Below are positions 33,807 to 42,464 of a DNA stretch of 64,000 bases, piece by piece (positions within the stretch are counted from its first letter, which is position 1; each line of letters begins with the position of its first letter). Below the pieces are notes generated by a model that was not told the origin of the DNA, did no database searches, and was given only the letters and a program-made list of their open reading frames with translations. The DNA comes from Halorussus caseinilyticus (GTDB lineage Archaea; Halobacteriota; Halobacteria; Halobacteriales; Haladaptataceae). A program made the translations under genes and the position numbers. The stretch is taken from the NCBI RefSeq assembly GCF_029338395.1, contig NZ_CP119809.1, positions 2,108,001 through 2,172,000 on the forward strand, in the 5' to 3' direction.

Positions 33807-36527
33807 ATGCGTAGACGTACCTTCCTGTCAGCACTCGCAACCGCGGCGGGCAGTTCGGCCGCAGGCATCGAACTCACCGGTCGCGTCCGCGCGGCGACCG
33901 GCCAGATACCCGAACTGGAAACGTACTCCACGTCGAGTCTGGTGAACTACAACTACGGACCGCTCACGAACGACTCCTACGTCGCGGTGTGGGCAGAGGA
34001 CACCGCCACGAACGGTGACGCCGACAGTAGCGCCGACGCCGTGACCTACGGCGAGAACACCCCGATTCCGGTCGTCGCCACCGACTGGAACGTCGTCGGG
34101 TTCGGGTCGATGCTCGTCACGGACTCGGACACCAACTGGCAGAAGGGCAACGAGGAGTTCGTCCTCAACGTCTGGGACGACGCCCTCGGCGGGTCGGGGA
34201 CCGTCCTCTGGGACGAAGGTCACGGCCAGTACTACACCCGCTCGAAGTTCTCGAAGTTCGCGTCCTACGCCGAGAACAACGGCTACACCGTGAACGCGAC
34301 CACTTCGCTCACCTCGGACCTCTCGGGGGCCGACGCCGCGGTCATCACCTCGCCGAGTACGGCGTTCACTCAGTCGGAGCTGAACGCCCTCGGCGACTTC
34401 GTGTCCAACGGCGGTTGGTTGTTCCTCCACGACCAGTCGGACTACGGCAACTACGACCAGACGGCCAACCTCAACGACATCGCAGGCTACCTCGAACTCG
34501 CGTTCCGGTTCAACGACGACCAAGTGACCGACGACTTCCGGAACGCGGGCGAACCCTACCAACCGGTTACGACCCAATTCAACACCGCGTTCGACTACTT
34601 CGGCGACCGGGACGGACTCGGACTCGACCCGAACAAGACCTACACCGTGCCGGTCAAAGAGGTCATCGACGGCGACACGGTGAAAGTGACGTTCGACGAC
34701 GGTACCACCGAGAACATCCGCATCCTCGGCACCGACACGCCCGAGAAGGAGGTCAACGACCAGTACGAGCGCATCCAAGAGTGGGAGGGCATCGAGTCCA
34801 ACACCTACCTCGAAAGCAAGGCCGCCGACGCCACCGACTTCGGCAAGAGCGAACTCGGCGGCAAGACGGTGGACCTCGTGTTCGACGACAACGAACCCGT
34901 CCGGGACGCCTTCGGCCGGGTGCTTGGCTACCTCTACTACGACAAGTCCGGCGACGGCACGCGGAACGCCAACTACAACCACCAACTCGTCAAGCAGGGC
35001 CACGCACGCGTCTACGACTCGTCGTTCTCGAAGCACTCGGCGTTCATCGACTCCGAGGAGACCGCGAGGGCGAACGGGACGCAGGTGTGGGCTGAGAGCG
35101 ACCCCGCAAACTCCAGCGAGATTCGGGACAATCCCGTGGACGACCTCTTCTTCCCGAAGACCGCGAGCGTCCGGACCGCGACCGGCGGGGTGTCGGACTC
35201 GCGGGTCCCGGTGTACGCCGAGACGACCGCGACCCAGAACTTGGACGGCGGTTACAGTTACGGCGGCGACATCCCGCTGGTGGCCGTGGACGAGAGCGCC
35301 AACGTCGCAGTCGTCGGCGGTCCCTTCATCGACGAGGGCTACGAGAAGAACGAGGGCTACAGCACCGACACGTCGAGTTACGGCAACTACCCGTTCCTGA
35401 CGAACCTCGTGGACTACCTCGCCGACACCTCGGGCGACGTTCTCATCGACGGCGGTCACGGGCAGTTCGGCGCGGACTACGGTCTCTCGGCCGAGGACGC
35501 GGCCTACTACATGCGTTACCTCGAAGGACAGGACATCGCGTTCGAGGGCATCAACGACTTCACCAGCGCGAACCTCGACGGCGCGCGCGCAGTCGTCGTC
35601 ACGACGCCGCCCGAGTCGTTCACCCAGACCGAAATCGACAACCTGAACACCTTCGTCTCGAACGGCGGCGCTGTCGTCCTGATGGGAAGCGGCAAGACTA
35701 CCCCCGAGGCGCGCGGAAACATCAACTCCCTCGCCAGCGGACTCGGCACCGACCTCCGGGTCAACGCCGACCAAGTGACCGACGACACCAACAGCGTGGC
35801 TACCAGTTCGGAGGTGCCCGAGACGACGGCCTTCGACTCGTCGTTCCCGCTGTTCGACGCCTACACGCCCGGAACGTCGTCCGGATACTCGGTCTCCATC
35901 CCGACCATCAGCGAGGACGGCTCGACGCTCAACGACGAGTACGTGGACGTGAAAAACGGTGGGTCGAGTAGCCTCGACCTGACCGGATGGACGCTCGAAG
36001 ACGAGGCCGGAAACAGCTACCAGTTCCCCGACGGCTTCTCGCTGGCGGCGGGCGACACTGTGCGCGTCCACACCGGAAGCGGCACCGACTCCTCGACGGA
36101 CCTCTACTGGGGCCGTGGCTCGGCGGTGTGGAACAACAGCGGCGACACGGCGTACGTCTACGACGACGCCAACAACCTCGCCACGGAGCAGACGTACCCG
36201 ACCAACGACTCCGACAGCAAAATCGCCGTCAAGACAGTCAACGAGGACGGTTCGACGCTCAACGACGAGTACGTGGACTTCGAGAACACCGGGTCCAGCG
36301 GCGAGGACCTGACCGGGTGGACCGTCGAGGACGAGGCCGGAAACAGCTACCAGTTCCCCGACGGCTTCTCGCTCGGCGCGGCGGACGTGGTGCGGCTCCA
36401 CTCGGGCGACGGCACCGACTCGGCCACCGACCTCTACTGGGGCGGGTCGTACATCTGGAACAACGGCGGCGACACGGTGTACCTCTACGACGACACCGGA
36501 AGCCTGCACACGGATTACAGCTACTGA
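33807..36527 (+). CDS. Secreted multidomain nuclease: DUF4350-like, SNase, DUF4350-like, two lamin-tail domains
   Basis: 906 residues with a Tat signal (RRRTFLSALATAAGS). Order: a GATase-like DUF4350 module at about 125-245 (VLWDEGHGQYYT, VITSPSTAFTQSEL); a staphylococcal-nuclease domain at about 278-432 with KEVIDGDTVKVTFDDG, ENIRILGTDTPE and GRVLGYLYY, the region that supplies the Ca2+-binding Asp and catalytic Arg/Glu residues; a second DUF4350-like module at about 540-665 (VLIDGGHGQFGA); and two lamin-tail (LTD) repeats at about 695-795 and 800-900 (STLNDEYVDV, LTGWTLEDEAGNSYQFPDG). Likely digests extracellular DNA, with LTD domains binding DNA or cell surface. No C-terminal anchor is visible. 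Confidence 0.85.
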   Translation: MRRRTFLSALATAAGSSAAGIELTGRVRAATGQIPELETYSTSSLVNYNYGPLTNDSYVAVWAEDTATNGDADSSADAVTYGENTPIPVVATDWNVVGFGSMLVTDSDTNWQKGNEEFVLNVWDDALGGSGTVLWDEGHGQYYTRSKFSKFASYAENNGYTVNATTSLTSDLSGADAAVITSPSTAFTQSELNALGDFVSNGGWLFLHDQSDYGNYDQTANLNDIAGYLELAFRFNDDQVTDDFRNAGEPYQPVTTQFNTAFDYFGDRDGLGLDPNKTYTVPVKEVIDGDTVKVTFDDGTTENIRILGTDTPEKEVNDQYERIQEWEGIESNTYLESKAADATDFGKSELGGKTVDLVFDDNEPVRDAFGRVLGYLYYDKSGDGTRNANYNHQLVKQGHARVYDSSFSKHSAFIDSEETARANGTQVWAESDPANSSEIRDNPVDDLFFPKTASVRTATGGVSDSRVPVYAETTATQNLDGGYSYGGDIPLVAVDESANVAVVGGPFIDEGYEKNEGYSTDTSSYGNYPFLTNLVDYLADTSGDVLIDGGHGQFGADYGLSAEDAAYYMRYLEGQDIAFEGINDFTSANLDGARAVVVTTPPESFTQTEIDNLNTFVSNGGAVVLMGSGKTTPEARGNINSLASGLGTDLRVNADQVTDDTNSVATSSEVPETTAFDSSFPLFDAYTPGTSSGYSVSIPTISEDGSTLNDEYVDVKNGGSSSLDLTGWTLEDEAGNSYQFPDGFSLAAGDTVRVHTGSGTDSSTDLYWGRGSAVWNNSGDTAYVYDDANNLATEQTYPTNDSDSKIAVKTVNEDGSTLNDEYVDFENTGSSGEDLTGWTVEDEAGNSYQFPDGFSLGAADVVRLHSGDGTDSATDLYWGGSYIWNNGGDTVYLYDDTGSLHTDYSY

Positions 36528-36857
36528 AACCCCGGTTCGTCGCGTTTTACTTTTCTTCGGCTACGGCATCGAAACGCGGGAAAGGGGAAAGAGGGAACCG
36601 AGGGGGAGAAACGACGCGGCAACGACTGTTTGCTGACTGGTTGTGGCGTGCGGGGGCGTAGATGACAGGTGCCATGCCGATGTCGAGTTGCGGCGCGACA
36701 GGTATCGCACGCCACGTTTCGGTCGTCCCGGCCGGAGATGAAAAGCCTCGCTAATTGCCGACTATAGCTCTCCGTATCTATATACTCCGCTCCCGAACGA
36801 CGACCTCCGAACGCCGCTTCGGTCACGAACGCCGCCCGCGCCGCGCGCGGGCGGCGA
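36528..36857. other. Gene-free region with terminal hairpin
   Basis: No gene seen in 330 bases. A 10-bp perfect hairpin (36831-36840 with 36846-36855) lies directly after the minus-strand stop at 36858 and may end that transcript. ATCTATATACTCC around 36778 could be a TATA-like box or a terminator element. Confidence 0.45.
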
Positions 36858-38060
36858 CTACCCGTCTTCGGGGCCGGTCAGAACCAGCGGGCAGTTCACC
36901 AGCGCGCCCGCGGCCCGAAGGCCGCCGAGTTGGTCGTTCACGGTCCCGTCGGGCGCGGCGGTCGCCAGTCGCTCGCGCCGGAACGCGGCGATAACCTCCT
37001 GATGGCTGGTCAGTCGGCGTCGCCGTCCGGCGTCGATAGCCTCGGCGGTCCACTCGACGGGATGCACGTCCCACAACGGACTGTAGAACAGGGCGTCACA
37101 GTCCTCGCGGAAACTCGGGTCGCCGCAGGTCTGTTGTTCGGCGACGACGTTCAGCGGACTCCCCTCGCCAGCGACCGCAGAGCGCAACCCCTGTCGGTCG
37201 GGGTCGTCGGCACCCATCGGGCCGTTCACGACGGGGATAATCGGCTCGCGCGCGGACGTGGCCGTCGTGCGGTCGCCCGCTGACGGGGCCGCGTTGAGCG
37301 CGGGCGCGTACGTGGCGGCTTCGAGCGCGGCGAGTTCGGGCGAGGAGGCCTCGGTGCTGGCGTACAACACACGCTGGCCCTCGTAGAACCCGGCGGTCAA
37401 CCGCATCGTCACCTCCATCCCGTCGCGGTCGATTTCGACGATTGCGTCGTGTTCGCCCGAGTCGTTGGCGACGTGCGGGGCGTTGTACACCGTGCCGCGC
37501 CGGGTGACGAAAAGCGGGGTGTAGCGCTCGCCGCGCGCGCCGGGGTTGGTGCCGCCGCCGAGCGGGAACCCCTCCGGGCCGGGGACGACCTGACGCTCCA
37601 GCGCGAAGTTCGGCGTCGCGGTGAACGTCACCCCGGCGCTCTCGCGATTCCGCGCTCGGGGTTGCCTGCCGCTGGCGCGCTGGACCGCGTTGGTGTCGAG
37701 CGCGTTGGCGAGTTTGGGCGACCAGTTGAGACCGCGGTCGGTGGCGACTCGAAGGCTGGTCGTCTCGAAGACGACGTAGTGGACCGTCCCCGTGGGTGCT
37801 TGGCCGCTGTAGAGCGGGAGCGTGACGGTGCCGTTCTCGGCGTCCACGTCGATGGCGCTCGGGAGTCGCGGTGGGATGGCGACCTCCCGTCGGTCTTGGC
37901 CGTCCTGCCCGTCCCGCGCGTCCCGTCGGCGGGTGCGACCCGCCGTCCCGTCCCGCTGGCGGGGTCGCGCGCCCGCGAGCCCGACCGCGCCGACCGCTAC
38001 CCCGGTGCTGAGAAGCGCGCGCCGCGTCACTCCGGCCGGTCCTGAGCCGTCGGAAGTCAT
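36858..38060 (-). CDS. Tat-exported protein of unknown function
   Basis: 400 residues from the ATG at 38060. A Tat signal is present: VTRRALLSTGVAVGAVGLAGA, followed by an Arg/Asp/Gly-rich linker. The mature domain (VTLPLYSGQAPTGTVHYVVFETTS, LNWSPKLANALDT, FALERQVVPGPEGFPLGGGTNPG, PLWDVHPVEWT) belongs to a conserved family I recognise from haloarchaea and some bacteria but cannot name with certainty (DUF7482 comes to mind). Two Cys in QQTCGDPSFREDCDALFYSPLWDVH may be a disulfide. No enzyme motif. The in-frame extension beyond 38060 runs through an intergenic repeat and is rejected. Confidence 0.6.
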   Translation of the reverse strand: MTSDGSGPAGVTRRALLSTGVAVGAVGLAGARPRQRDGTAGRTRRRDARDGQDGQDRREVAIPPRLPSAIDVDAENGTVTLPLYSGQAPTGTVHYVVFETTSLRVATDRGLNWSPKLANALDTNAVQRASGRQPRARNRESAGVTFTATPNFALERQVVPGPEGFPLGGGTNPGARGERYTPLFVTRRGTVYNAPHVANDSGEHDAIVEIDRDGMEVTMRLTAGFYEGQRVLYASTEASSPELAALEAATYAPALNAAPSAGDRTTATSAREPIIPVVNGPMGADDPDRQGLRSAVAGEGSPLNVVAEQQTCGDPSFREDCDALFYSPLWDVHPVEWTAEAIDAGRRRRLTSHQEVIAAFRRERLATAAPDGTVNDQLGGLRAAGALVNCPLVLTGPEDG

Positions 38061-38237
38061 GGGTGGTCTCGACGGCGAGAGGGTCCGGACTTGCATAAGA
38101 CGCGCCGACCGTTCATCCGAGTCCGCCCGCGGAACGCTCCCGTTGTCGGCCGGAAACGCGGATTGCCAGCGCGGAATCAGCGCTTGGCCGGGGTCGCTCT
38201 TGACCCGAACGCGCTCGGTGAGACGTTCCACGAGGAC

Positions 38238-38470
38238 GCGCTCGGCCGACCAACCGCCAGCGAACGCTCGGCCGACCAACCGCCAGCGAACGCTCGGCCG
38301 ACCAACTGCCGGGGTGGGATGAAGGGGCCGCCCGCTCGCGTTCATCTTGGTCGCCTCAGCGACCCCTATCTGAGACGAACCGAAGGTGAGTCGAAGATAT
38401 GTCGCTGAGCGACCGCGAGCGGGCGGGGGCTTTCTGGGACTTCTTGGTACCATTCCGGCGGTTGCTACAC
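38238..38470 (+). repeat. Structured intergenic repeat, copy 1 (13-bp outer and 9-bp inner stems)
   Basis: Shared with 52956-53150. CCGCCCGCTCGCG at 38328-38340 pairs perfectly with 38414-38426; inside, CTCAGCGAC at 38355-38363 pairs with GTCGCTGAG at 38401-38409. Alternatively each inner arm folds locally (GGTCGC-CTCA-GCGACC at 38349-38364). The 5' part holds a 26-bp unit (CTCGGCCGACCAACCGCCAG plus CGAACG) in 2.7 tandem copies at 38241-38309. No convincing reading frame. Non-coding RNA, a mobile-element remnant, or a DNA structural repeat are all possible. Confidence 0.6.
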
Positions 38471-38576
38471 TGTTGTAGAGCGGGGGATTTTCCGAGCGTT
38501 CGTCACCACGATTCCGGCGGTCACGATACCGAGTGAGCGAGAACGTCCGAGGACGAAACACGCTAGCAGAAAAACC

Positions 38577-38585
38577 GTTTTACCC
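38577..38585 (+). promoter_or_regulatory. TATA-like box of the VOC gene
   Basis: GTTTTACCC lies about 26 bases before the GTG at 38607. Confidence 0.5.
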
Positions 38586-38606
38586 GCCGACCCCGACGCC
38601 TCGCGT

Positions 38607-38957
38607 GTGAGCGCAATCACCTTCTTCGCCACGACCGACTTGGAGCGAATCGTCGGCTTCTACGCCGAAACCGTCGGTGCGGACGTGTGGCTCGAACAAA
38701 CCGACTGCACGATTCTGAAGTACGACAACCAACTGCTCGGGTTCTGCGAGCGCGAGACGGCCGACACCGAGGGCATCGTCACGTTCGTCTACCCCGACCG
38801 CGAGGGCGTGGACGCGATGTACGAGACGGTGGCCGACCACGCCCGCGACGAACCCCACGAGAACGAGACCTACGACATCTACCAGTTCTTCGCCGAGGAC
38901 CCCGACGGCCGAACGGTAGAGTTCCAGACGTTCCTCCATCCGACGGACGAAGTATAG
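38607..38957 (+). CDS. VOC family protein (glyoxalase/bleomycin-resistance fold)
   Basis: 116 residues from a GTG start. The two beta-alpha-beta-beta-beta modules are recognisable: ITFFATTDLERIVGFYAETVGADVWLE and FFAEDPDGRTVEFQTFLHP, the latter with the usual D-P-D-G-x-x-x-E/Q turn and Glu metal ligand. Members bind a divalent metal and act on diverse small substrates or drugs. The substrate is unknown. Flanked on both sides by non-coding repeats, so it is monocistronic. Confidence 0.85.
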   Translation: MSAITFFATTDLERIVGFYAETVGADVWLEQTDCTILKYDNQLLGFCERETADTEGIVTFVYPDREGVDAMYETVADHARDEPHENETYDIYQFFAEDPDGRTVEFQTFLHPTDEV

Positions 38958-39124
38958 TTGTCTTTTAGCAATATATCTGTTTTTTAGAGACCTATTTTTG
39001 TTTCTTAGAGAATTTGCTGTCGTGCCGTCGGGCCGTGACAGACGCGGTAGGAGCCACTTTCGACGGGGACGACCAGCGGACACAGAACCGCGAGGCGAGC
39101 AGAGGGAACGACGAAAGAGACTGG

Positions 39125-39188
39125 CGACCGACGCGAGAAATCGGAACGACACGGGGGAGACGACCGACGCGAGAAATCGGAACGACAC
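39125..39188. repeat. 28-bp direct repeat, period 36
   Basis: The 28-bp block beginning CGACCGACGCGAGAAATCGG occurs at 39125-39152 and again at 39161-39188, in the gene-free stretch between the VOC and ferredoxin genes. Confidence 0.85.
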
Positions 39189-39217
39189 GAGAGGTGACAG
39201 AGGACCACGAGCGAGCT

Positions 39218-39330
39218 AGCTTCAGGCTCGAACCTATCAGACCGCGACCGCACCGCTACCGCGGACCACACGCCTCCCCAACCGACTCGCTCACTCGCGC
39301 CGTCGGCGCTCGTTCGCTCGTCCCTCGCGC
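39218..39330 (+). repeat. Intergenic repeat of the GCTTGAACC/ACCGCACCGC family
   Basis: Starts GAGCTAGCTTCAGGCTCGAA, then GACCGCGACCGCACCGCTAC, CGCCTCCCC and a series of CTCGC/GCGCCG blocks. Very close to the first half of the 24786 copy; the long perfect hairpin is replaced by GCGCCGTCGGCGC. The stretch 38958-39480 holds no gene. Confidence 0.5.
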
Positions 39331-39480
39331 GACGATGGCGCGACACGCTCCGCGGTCGCGCCAGCGCGCGCCGGGTCGTCAGTCCCGCCCGGCGCGTCCG
39401 CGGTCAAGTTCCGAACCGAGCGCGTCCACGTTCCCGACGAATGCTAACTTCTAACAACCTGTCCGTCGTACGTCGGTGCC

Positions 39481-39843
39481 ATGCCGACGATTCACTTCCG
39501 GGGGAACGAAATCGAGTGCGAGGACGGCGAGGTGCTTCGGGACGCACTGCTCGACGCGGACCTGTCGCCGCACAACGGCGCGTCGGAGTACCTCAACTGC
39601 CGGGGTCACGCGACCTGTGGCACCTGTGCGGTCGAGGTCCGCGGCGGCGTGAGCGGGATGGCCGACGACGAGCGCAGGCGCCTCTCGCTTCCGCCCCACG
39701 ACGAGGACTCGGGCCTCCGACTCGCGTGCCAGACCCGCGTGCGGGGCGACGTAGAGGTAGTGAAACACCCCGGCTTTTGGGGCCAGAAGGTCGAACGCGG
39801 CGAACGAGACGAGCGCATGGAGTCGGTCGCGCCGGACGAGTGA
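39481..39843 (+). CDS. Plant-type 2Fe-2S ferredoxin
   Basis: 120 residues; the four iron-sulfur ligands are Cys40, Cys46, Cys49 (YLNCRGHATCGTCAVEV) and Cys83 (RLACQTRV). The ferredoxin fold matches the short haloarchaeal type rather than the longer Fdx that carries an acidic N-terminal insertion. Acts as a cytoplasmic one-electron carrier. Its partner is not evident. The C-terminal 25 residues (FWGQKVERGERDERMES) are polar. Monocistronic, with a repeat-rich upstream region. Confidence 0.92.
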   Translation: MPTIHFRGNEIECEDGEVLRDALLDADLSPHNGASEYLNCRGHATCGTCAVEVRGGVSGMADDERRRLSLPPHDEDSGLRLACQTRVRGDVEVVKHPGFWGQKVERGERDERMESVAPDE

Positions 39844-39962
39844 GACACAGAGAAGTTACCTTACTTTTGGGAGTACCGCCACGTGACCACGACGCCGTAC
39901 ACGTACAACTACACGAGCTACAAGTCTATCGAGACGTAATCGGAGCTCCCGACCCCGCCGAC

Positions 39963-40736
39963 CTATAACAGCGACTCCACGTCGGCCACCGAGTCTACCA
40001 CGTAGTCCGGAACCACCTCCGAAACCTCCGCGTCCCCGCGCGTGGTCACGCCCGAGAGCGCGAGCGCGGTCGTCATGCCCGCGCGCTCGCCCATGAGAAC
40101 GTCGGTGTCGAGTCTGTCGCCGACGACCAGAATCTCCGCGCCGGTTCCCGTCACGCGTGATTCGACGGCTTCGGCGGCGGTCGTGGCGGGTTTGCCGAGC
40201 ATCGCGTCGGGGTCGCGGTCCGCGGCCTCGGCGACGGCGGCGACGATGGCACCCGACCCCGGAACCGGGCGGTCGGCCGCGGGAATCGTCCGGTCCGGGT
40301 CGGTGGCGACGAACGCCGCGCCCTCCAGCGCCCAGAGCGCCTCGCGGAGTCGGTCGTAGGTGAACTCCCGGTCGATGGAGGCGACGACCACCTCGGCGGC
40401 GTCGGGGTCGGCGACCAGCGGAACCCCGCGGTCGGCAAGCATCGCGCGCAGGCCCGCCTCGCCGAGCAGGTACGTCGCGCTGTCGGGGTACTCCGCGGCC
40501 ACGTAGTCGGCCGTGAGCGCCCCCGAGGTCAGCACCTCGTCGGGACCGACCGCGAACCCGAGGTCCGCGAGCCAATCGGCGTAGTCGGCCGGAGTCCGCG
40601 TCGGGTTGTTCGAGAGCATCAGCACGTCGAGTCCGCGCTCGCGGAGGCGGTCCACCGCCGCGACCGCGCCGGGGATGGTCTCGTCGCCGCGGACGAGGGT
40701 GCCGTCCACGTCGAGGACGACGCTCCGGACCGTCAT
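39963..40736 (-). CDS. HAD superfamily IIA phosphatase (NagD-like)
   Basis: 257 residues. HAD motif I is VVLDVDGTLVRGDE (catalytic Asp pair), motif II is MLSNNPTRT, and motifs III/IV are near GKPATTAAEAVE and VVGDRLDTDVLMGERAGM. The C2-type cap lies between about 80 and 180. Family members dephosphorylate nucleotides or sugar phosphates such as p-nitrophenylphosphate or 2-phosphoglycolate; the exact substrate is unknown. The gap downstream (39844-39962) is empty. Confidence 0.9.
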   Translation of the reverse strand: MTVRSVVLDVDGTLVRGDETIPGAVAAVDRLRERGLDVLMLSNNPTRTPADYADWLADLGFAVGPDEVLTSGALTADYVAAEYPDSATYLLGEAGLRAMLADRGVPLVADPDAAEVVVASIDREFTYDRLREALWALEGAAFVATDPDRTIPAADRPVPGSGAIVAAVAEAADRDPDAMLGKPATTAAEAVESRVTGTGAEILVVGDRLDTDVLMGERAGMTTALALSGVTTRGDAEVSEVVPDYVVDSVADVESLL

Positions 40737-40854
40737 CGGTCGCTCGCCTCCGCCGGGCGCGCCGAGTCTGGAGTGTCTACGTGCATGGAGAGAGGTTCGG
40801 ACTCCGGGGCCAAGGGTCTGTCTGCACCGTCGGACCCCGGAACGCGCTCGGTGT

Positions 40855-41066
40855 CACAGTCCACGGGACGCGCGCGACGCCACAGTCCACGGGACGCGCC
40901 GCGGGCGCGCAGAACTGCGCGCCCGCGGCGGGGAGGGACGGGGCGCGGTTGCGGTGCGGTCCTGAGTGGCGTCGGCAATCGACCGCTGTGCGGTGGCGGT
41001 TGCGGTGCGGTCGCAGTGTCGCACGAAACGGTCACGTGCGGTCCGACTGGTTCGAGCAGTAACCGA
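40855..41066. repeat. Intergenic repeat with 16-bp perfect hairpin, related to the 8.9 kb element
   Basis: A 19-bp direct repeat CACAGTCCACGGGACGCGC occurs at 40855 and 40881. The second is followed by the hairpin 40897-40912/40915-40930 (16 bp, AA loop), then GGGAGGGACGGGGCGCGGT and GCGGTTGCGGTGCGGTC twice, ending at GGTTCGAGCAGTAACCG. The flanking words CCACGGGACG and GGGAGG-ACGGGGCGCGGT are the same as around the hairpin at 8991-9028, but the stem sequence differs while pairing is kept. No gene is seen in 40737-41163. Confidence 0.6.
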
Positions 41067-41134
41067 CGACTCACCGAACGACTCCCGCCGACGCACCCGA
41101 CCCCGATTTTTCGGCCTCGCGCACACCACAAAAC

Positions 41135-41143
41135 ACTTTATAC
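41135..41143 (+). promoter_or_regulatory. TATA-like box of the PGF-CTERM gene
   Basis: CTTTATACC is 21-29 bases before the ATG at 41164, a leaderless arrangement. Confidence 0.6.
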
Positions 41144-41163
41144 CAACCCGTGAGCCTCCGAAT

Positions 41164-42192
41164 ATGAACCGCGAGACGATACTGGCGGGTGCAATCGCCC
41201 TCGTCGTCGCGGTGTCCGTCCTCGCCGTCGCCGTGGTCCCCGGCGCGATAGCCGACGCCGACACCGAACGCGACCCGGTTCGGCCCGGCCACCTCGACAT
41301 CCAAGAGGTGTCCATCGCACCCGGCCCGGTGTCGGGCGGCACCGCGACCCTACAGGTCGATACCCGCCTCGCACACTCCAGAGGTCGCTCCGAGAACGTC
41401 TCCGTCCTCGTCCGGGCGGTCCACCTCGAATCCGGACTGGTCGAGACGACGAAACAGACCCCGGTTTCGACCATCTCGGGCGAGCGCGAAGTCTCGGTCC
41501 TCCAGAACGTCTCGGTCGAGCGGTCGGGCGGTTATCGCGTCGAGACCATCGTCTACCGCGACGACGAGCGAATCGCCGAGGGGAGCAAGGAGGTCCGCGG
41601 CGTCGGCACCCTGACGCCGGAGTACGCCCGGACCAGCGTCCGGTTCCACTGGCAGGGCGGCGACGGCCTGCCGCCGATAGAGTACACCGTCGCGGACGCC
41701 GCGGACAATCGGACGACCCTCGACGTTTCGACGTTCCTCACCAACGAAGGAGACGCCGCTTCCAAGGAGTTACGAGTCGTGTTCACCGCGCGGCAGGCCG
41801 ACTCGAACATCGTCGCCGACCGCGCGTCGGTCGAAGTCGGCACCGTCCGACCCGGCCGGACCGCCACCCCGAGCGTCGAACTCGCCGTGCCCGACGGCTA
41901 CAACTACTACCTCGACGCGGTGCTGTGGAAGGACGGCGTTATCGTCGGCACGGCCCGGAGCGTAGCGAACCTGAACCCGACCGAAACTGTCGAAGCCAAC
42001 GAGACGGTCCGCGAAGTCGGTCTGGAAGTCGGCGACTTCGACGGCGACCGACAGGACGAGAAGAGACGCGACTACGAGGAGACGGTCACCGAGAGCGCGG
42101 CGGCAGACGGCGGCGTGCCCGGATTCGGCGTCGGCGCGGCAACCGCGGCGCTGGTCGGCGCGCTACTGCTCGCGCGGAGGAGGAACTCATGA
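41164..42192 (+). CDS. PGF-CTERM-anchored surface protein
   Basis: 342 residues. Signal sequence: NRETILAGAIALVVAVSVLAVAV. The mature part has repeated Ig-like beta domains (DIQEVSIAPGPVSGGTATLQV, LDVSTFLTNEGDAASKELRVVFTARQAD) with sequons, resembling the DUF7490 group. The C-terminus has the archaeosortase sorting signal: a G-V-P-G-F-G motif, a hydrophobic segment AATAALVGALLLA and basic RRRNS. Archaeosortase A would remove the C-terminal helix and attach a lipid anchor. The next gene overlaps by four bases (ATGA), so the two are translationally coupled. Confidence 0.8.
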   Translation: MNRETILAGAIALVVAVSVLAVAVVPGAIADADTERDPVRPGHLDIQEVSIAPGPVSGGTATLQVDTRLAHSRGRSENVSVLVRAVHLESGLVETTKQTPVSTISGEREVSVLQNVSVERSGGYRVETIVYRDDERIAEGSKEVRGVGTLTPEYARTSVRFHWQGGDGLPPIEYTVADAADNRTTLDVSTFLTNEGDAASKELRVVFTARQADSNIVADRASVEVGTVRPGRTATPSVELAVPDGYNYYLDAVLWKDGVIVGTARSVANLNPTETVEANETVREVGLEVGDFDGDRQDEKRRDYEETVTESAAADGGVPGFGVGAATAALVGALLLARRRNS

Positions 42193-42458
42193 GCGAAGCC
42201 AACACCGACACCGAGATACCAGAGGAATCGACCACCGACTTCGAACTCCGGACGAACCTCTACCGGGCGGCGCTGGCGCTGTTCGTCCTGCTGGCCGTGG
42301 TCGCGGTGATTCAACTCTACGCCAGCGTGAACGCCACCATCAACACGTTCATCACCCACGAGTACCGGCCGCTGTTCCGCGCGGCGTTCAATCTGGTCGT
42401 GCTGTTGGTCGCGGGACTCGGCATCTCGTGGAGCGTCCGGGAGTTGGTTGGGGAGTAG
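42189..42458 (+). CDS. Small two-segment membrane protein coupled to the PGF-CTERM gene
   Basis: 89 residues: a polar N-terminus (TDTEIPEESTTDFELRTN) followed by YRAALALFVLLAVVAVIQLYAS and FNLVVLLVAGLGISWSVRELV. Its ATG overlaps the stop of the surface-protein gene (ATGA at 42189-42192). The tight coupling suggests a joint function at the membrane, but no known family function applies. Confidence 0.65.
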   Translation: MSEANTDTEIPEESTTDFELRTNLYRAALALFVLLAVVAVIQLYASVNATINTFITHEYRPLFRAAFNLVVLLVAGLGISWSVRELVGE

Positions 42459-42464
42459 GCCGCG

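Noticed and set aside
33828-36509. 893-codon minus-strand frame opposite the secreted nuclease
   Set aside because: Shadow frame, Val/Arg/Gly-rich with no domains; the plus strand shows Tat signal and clear SNase/LTD motifs.
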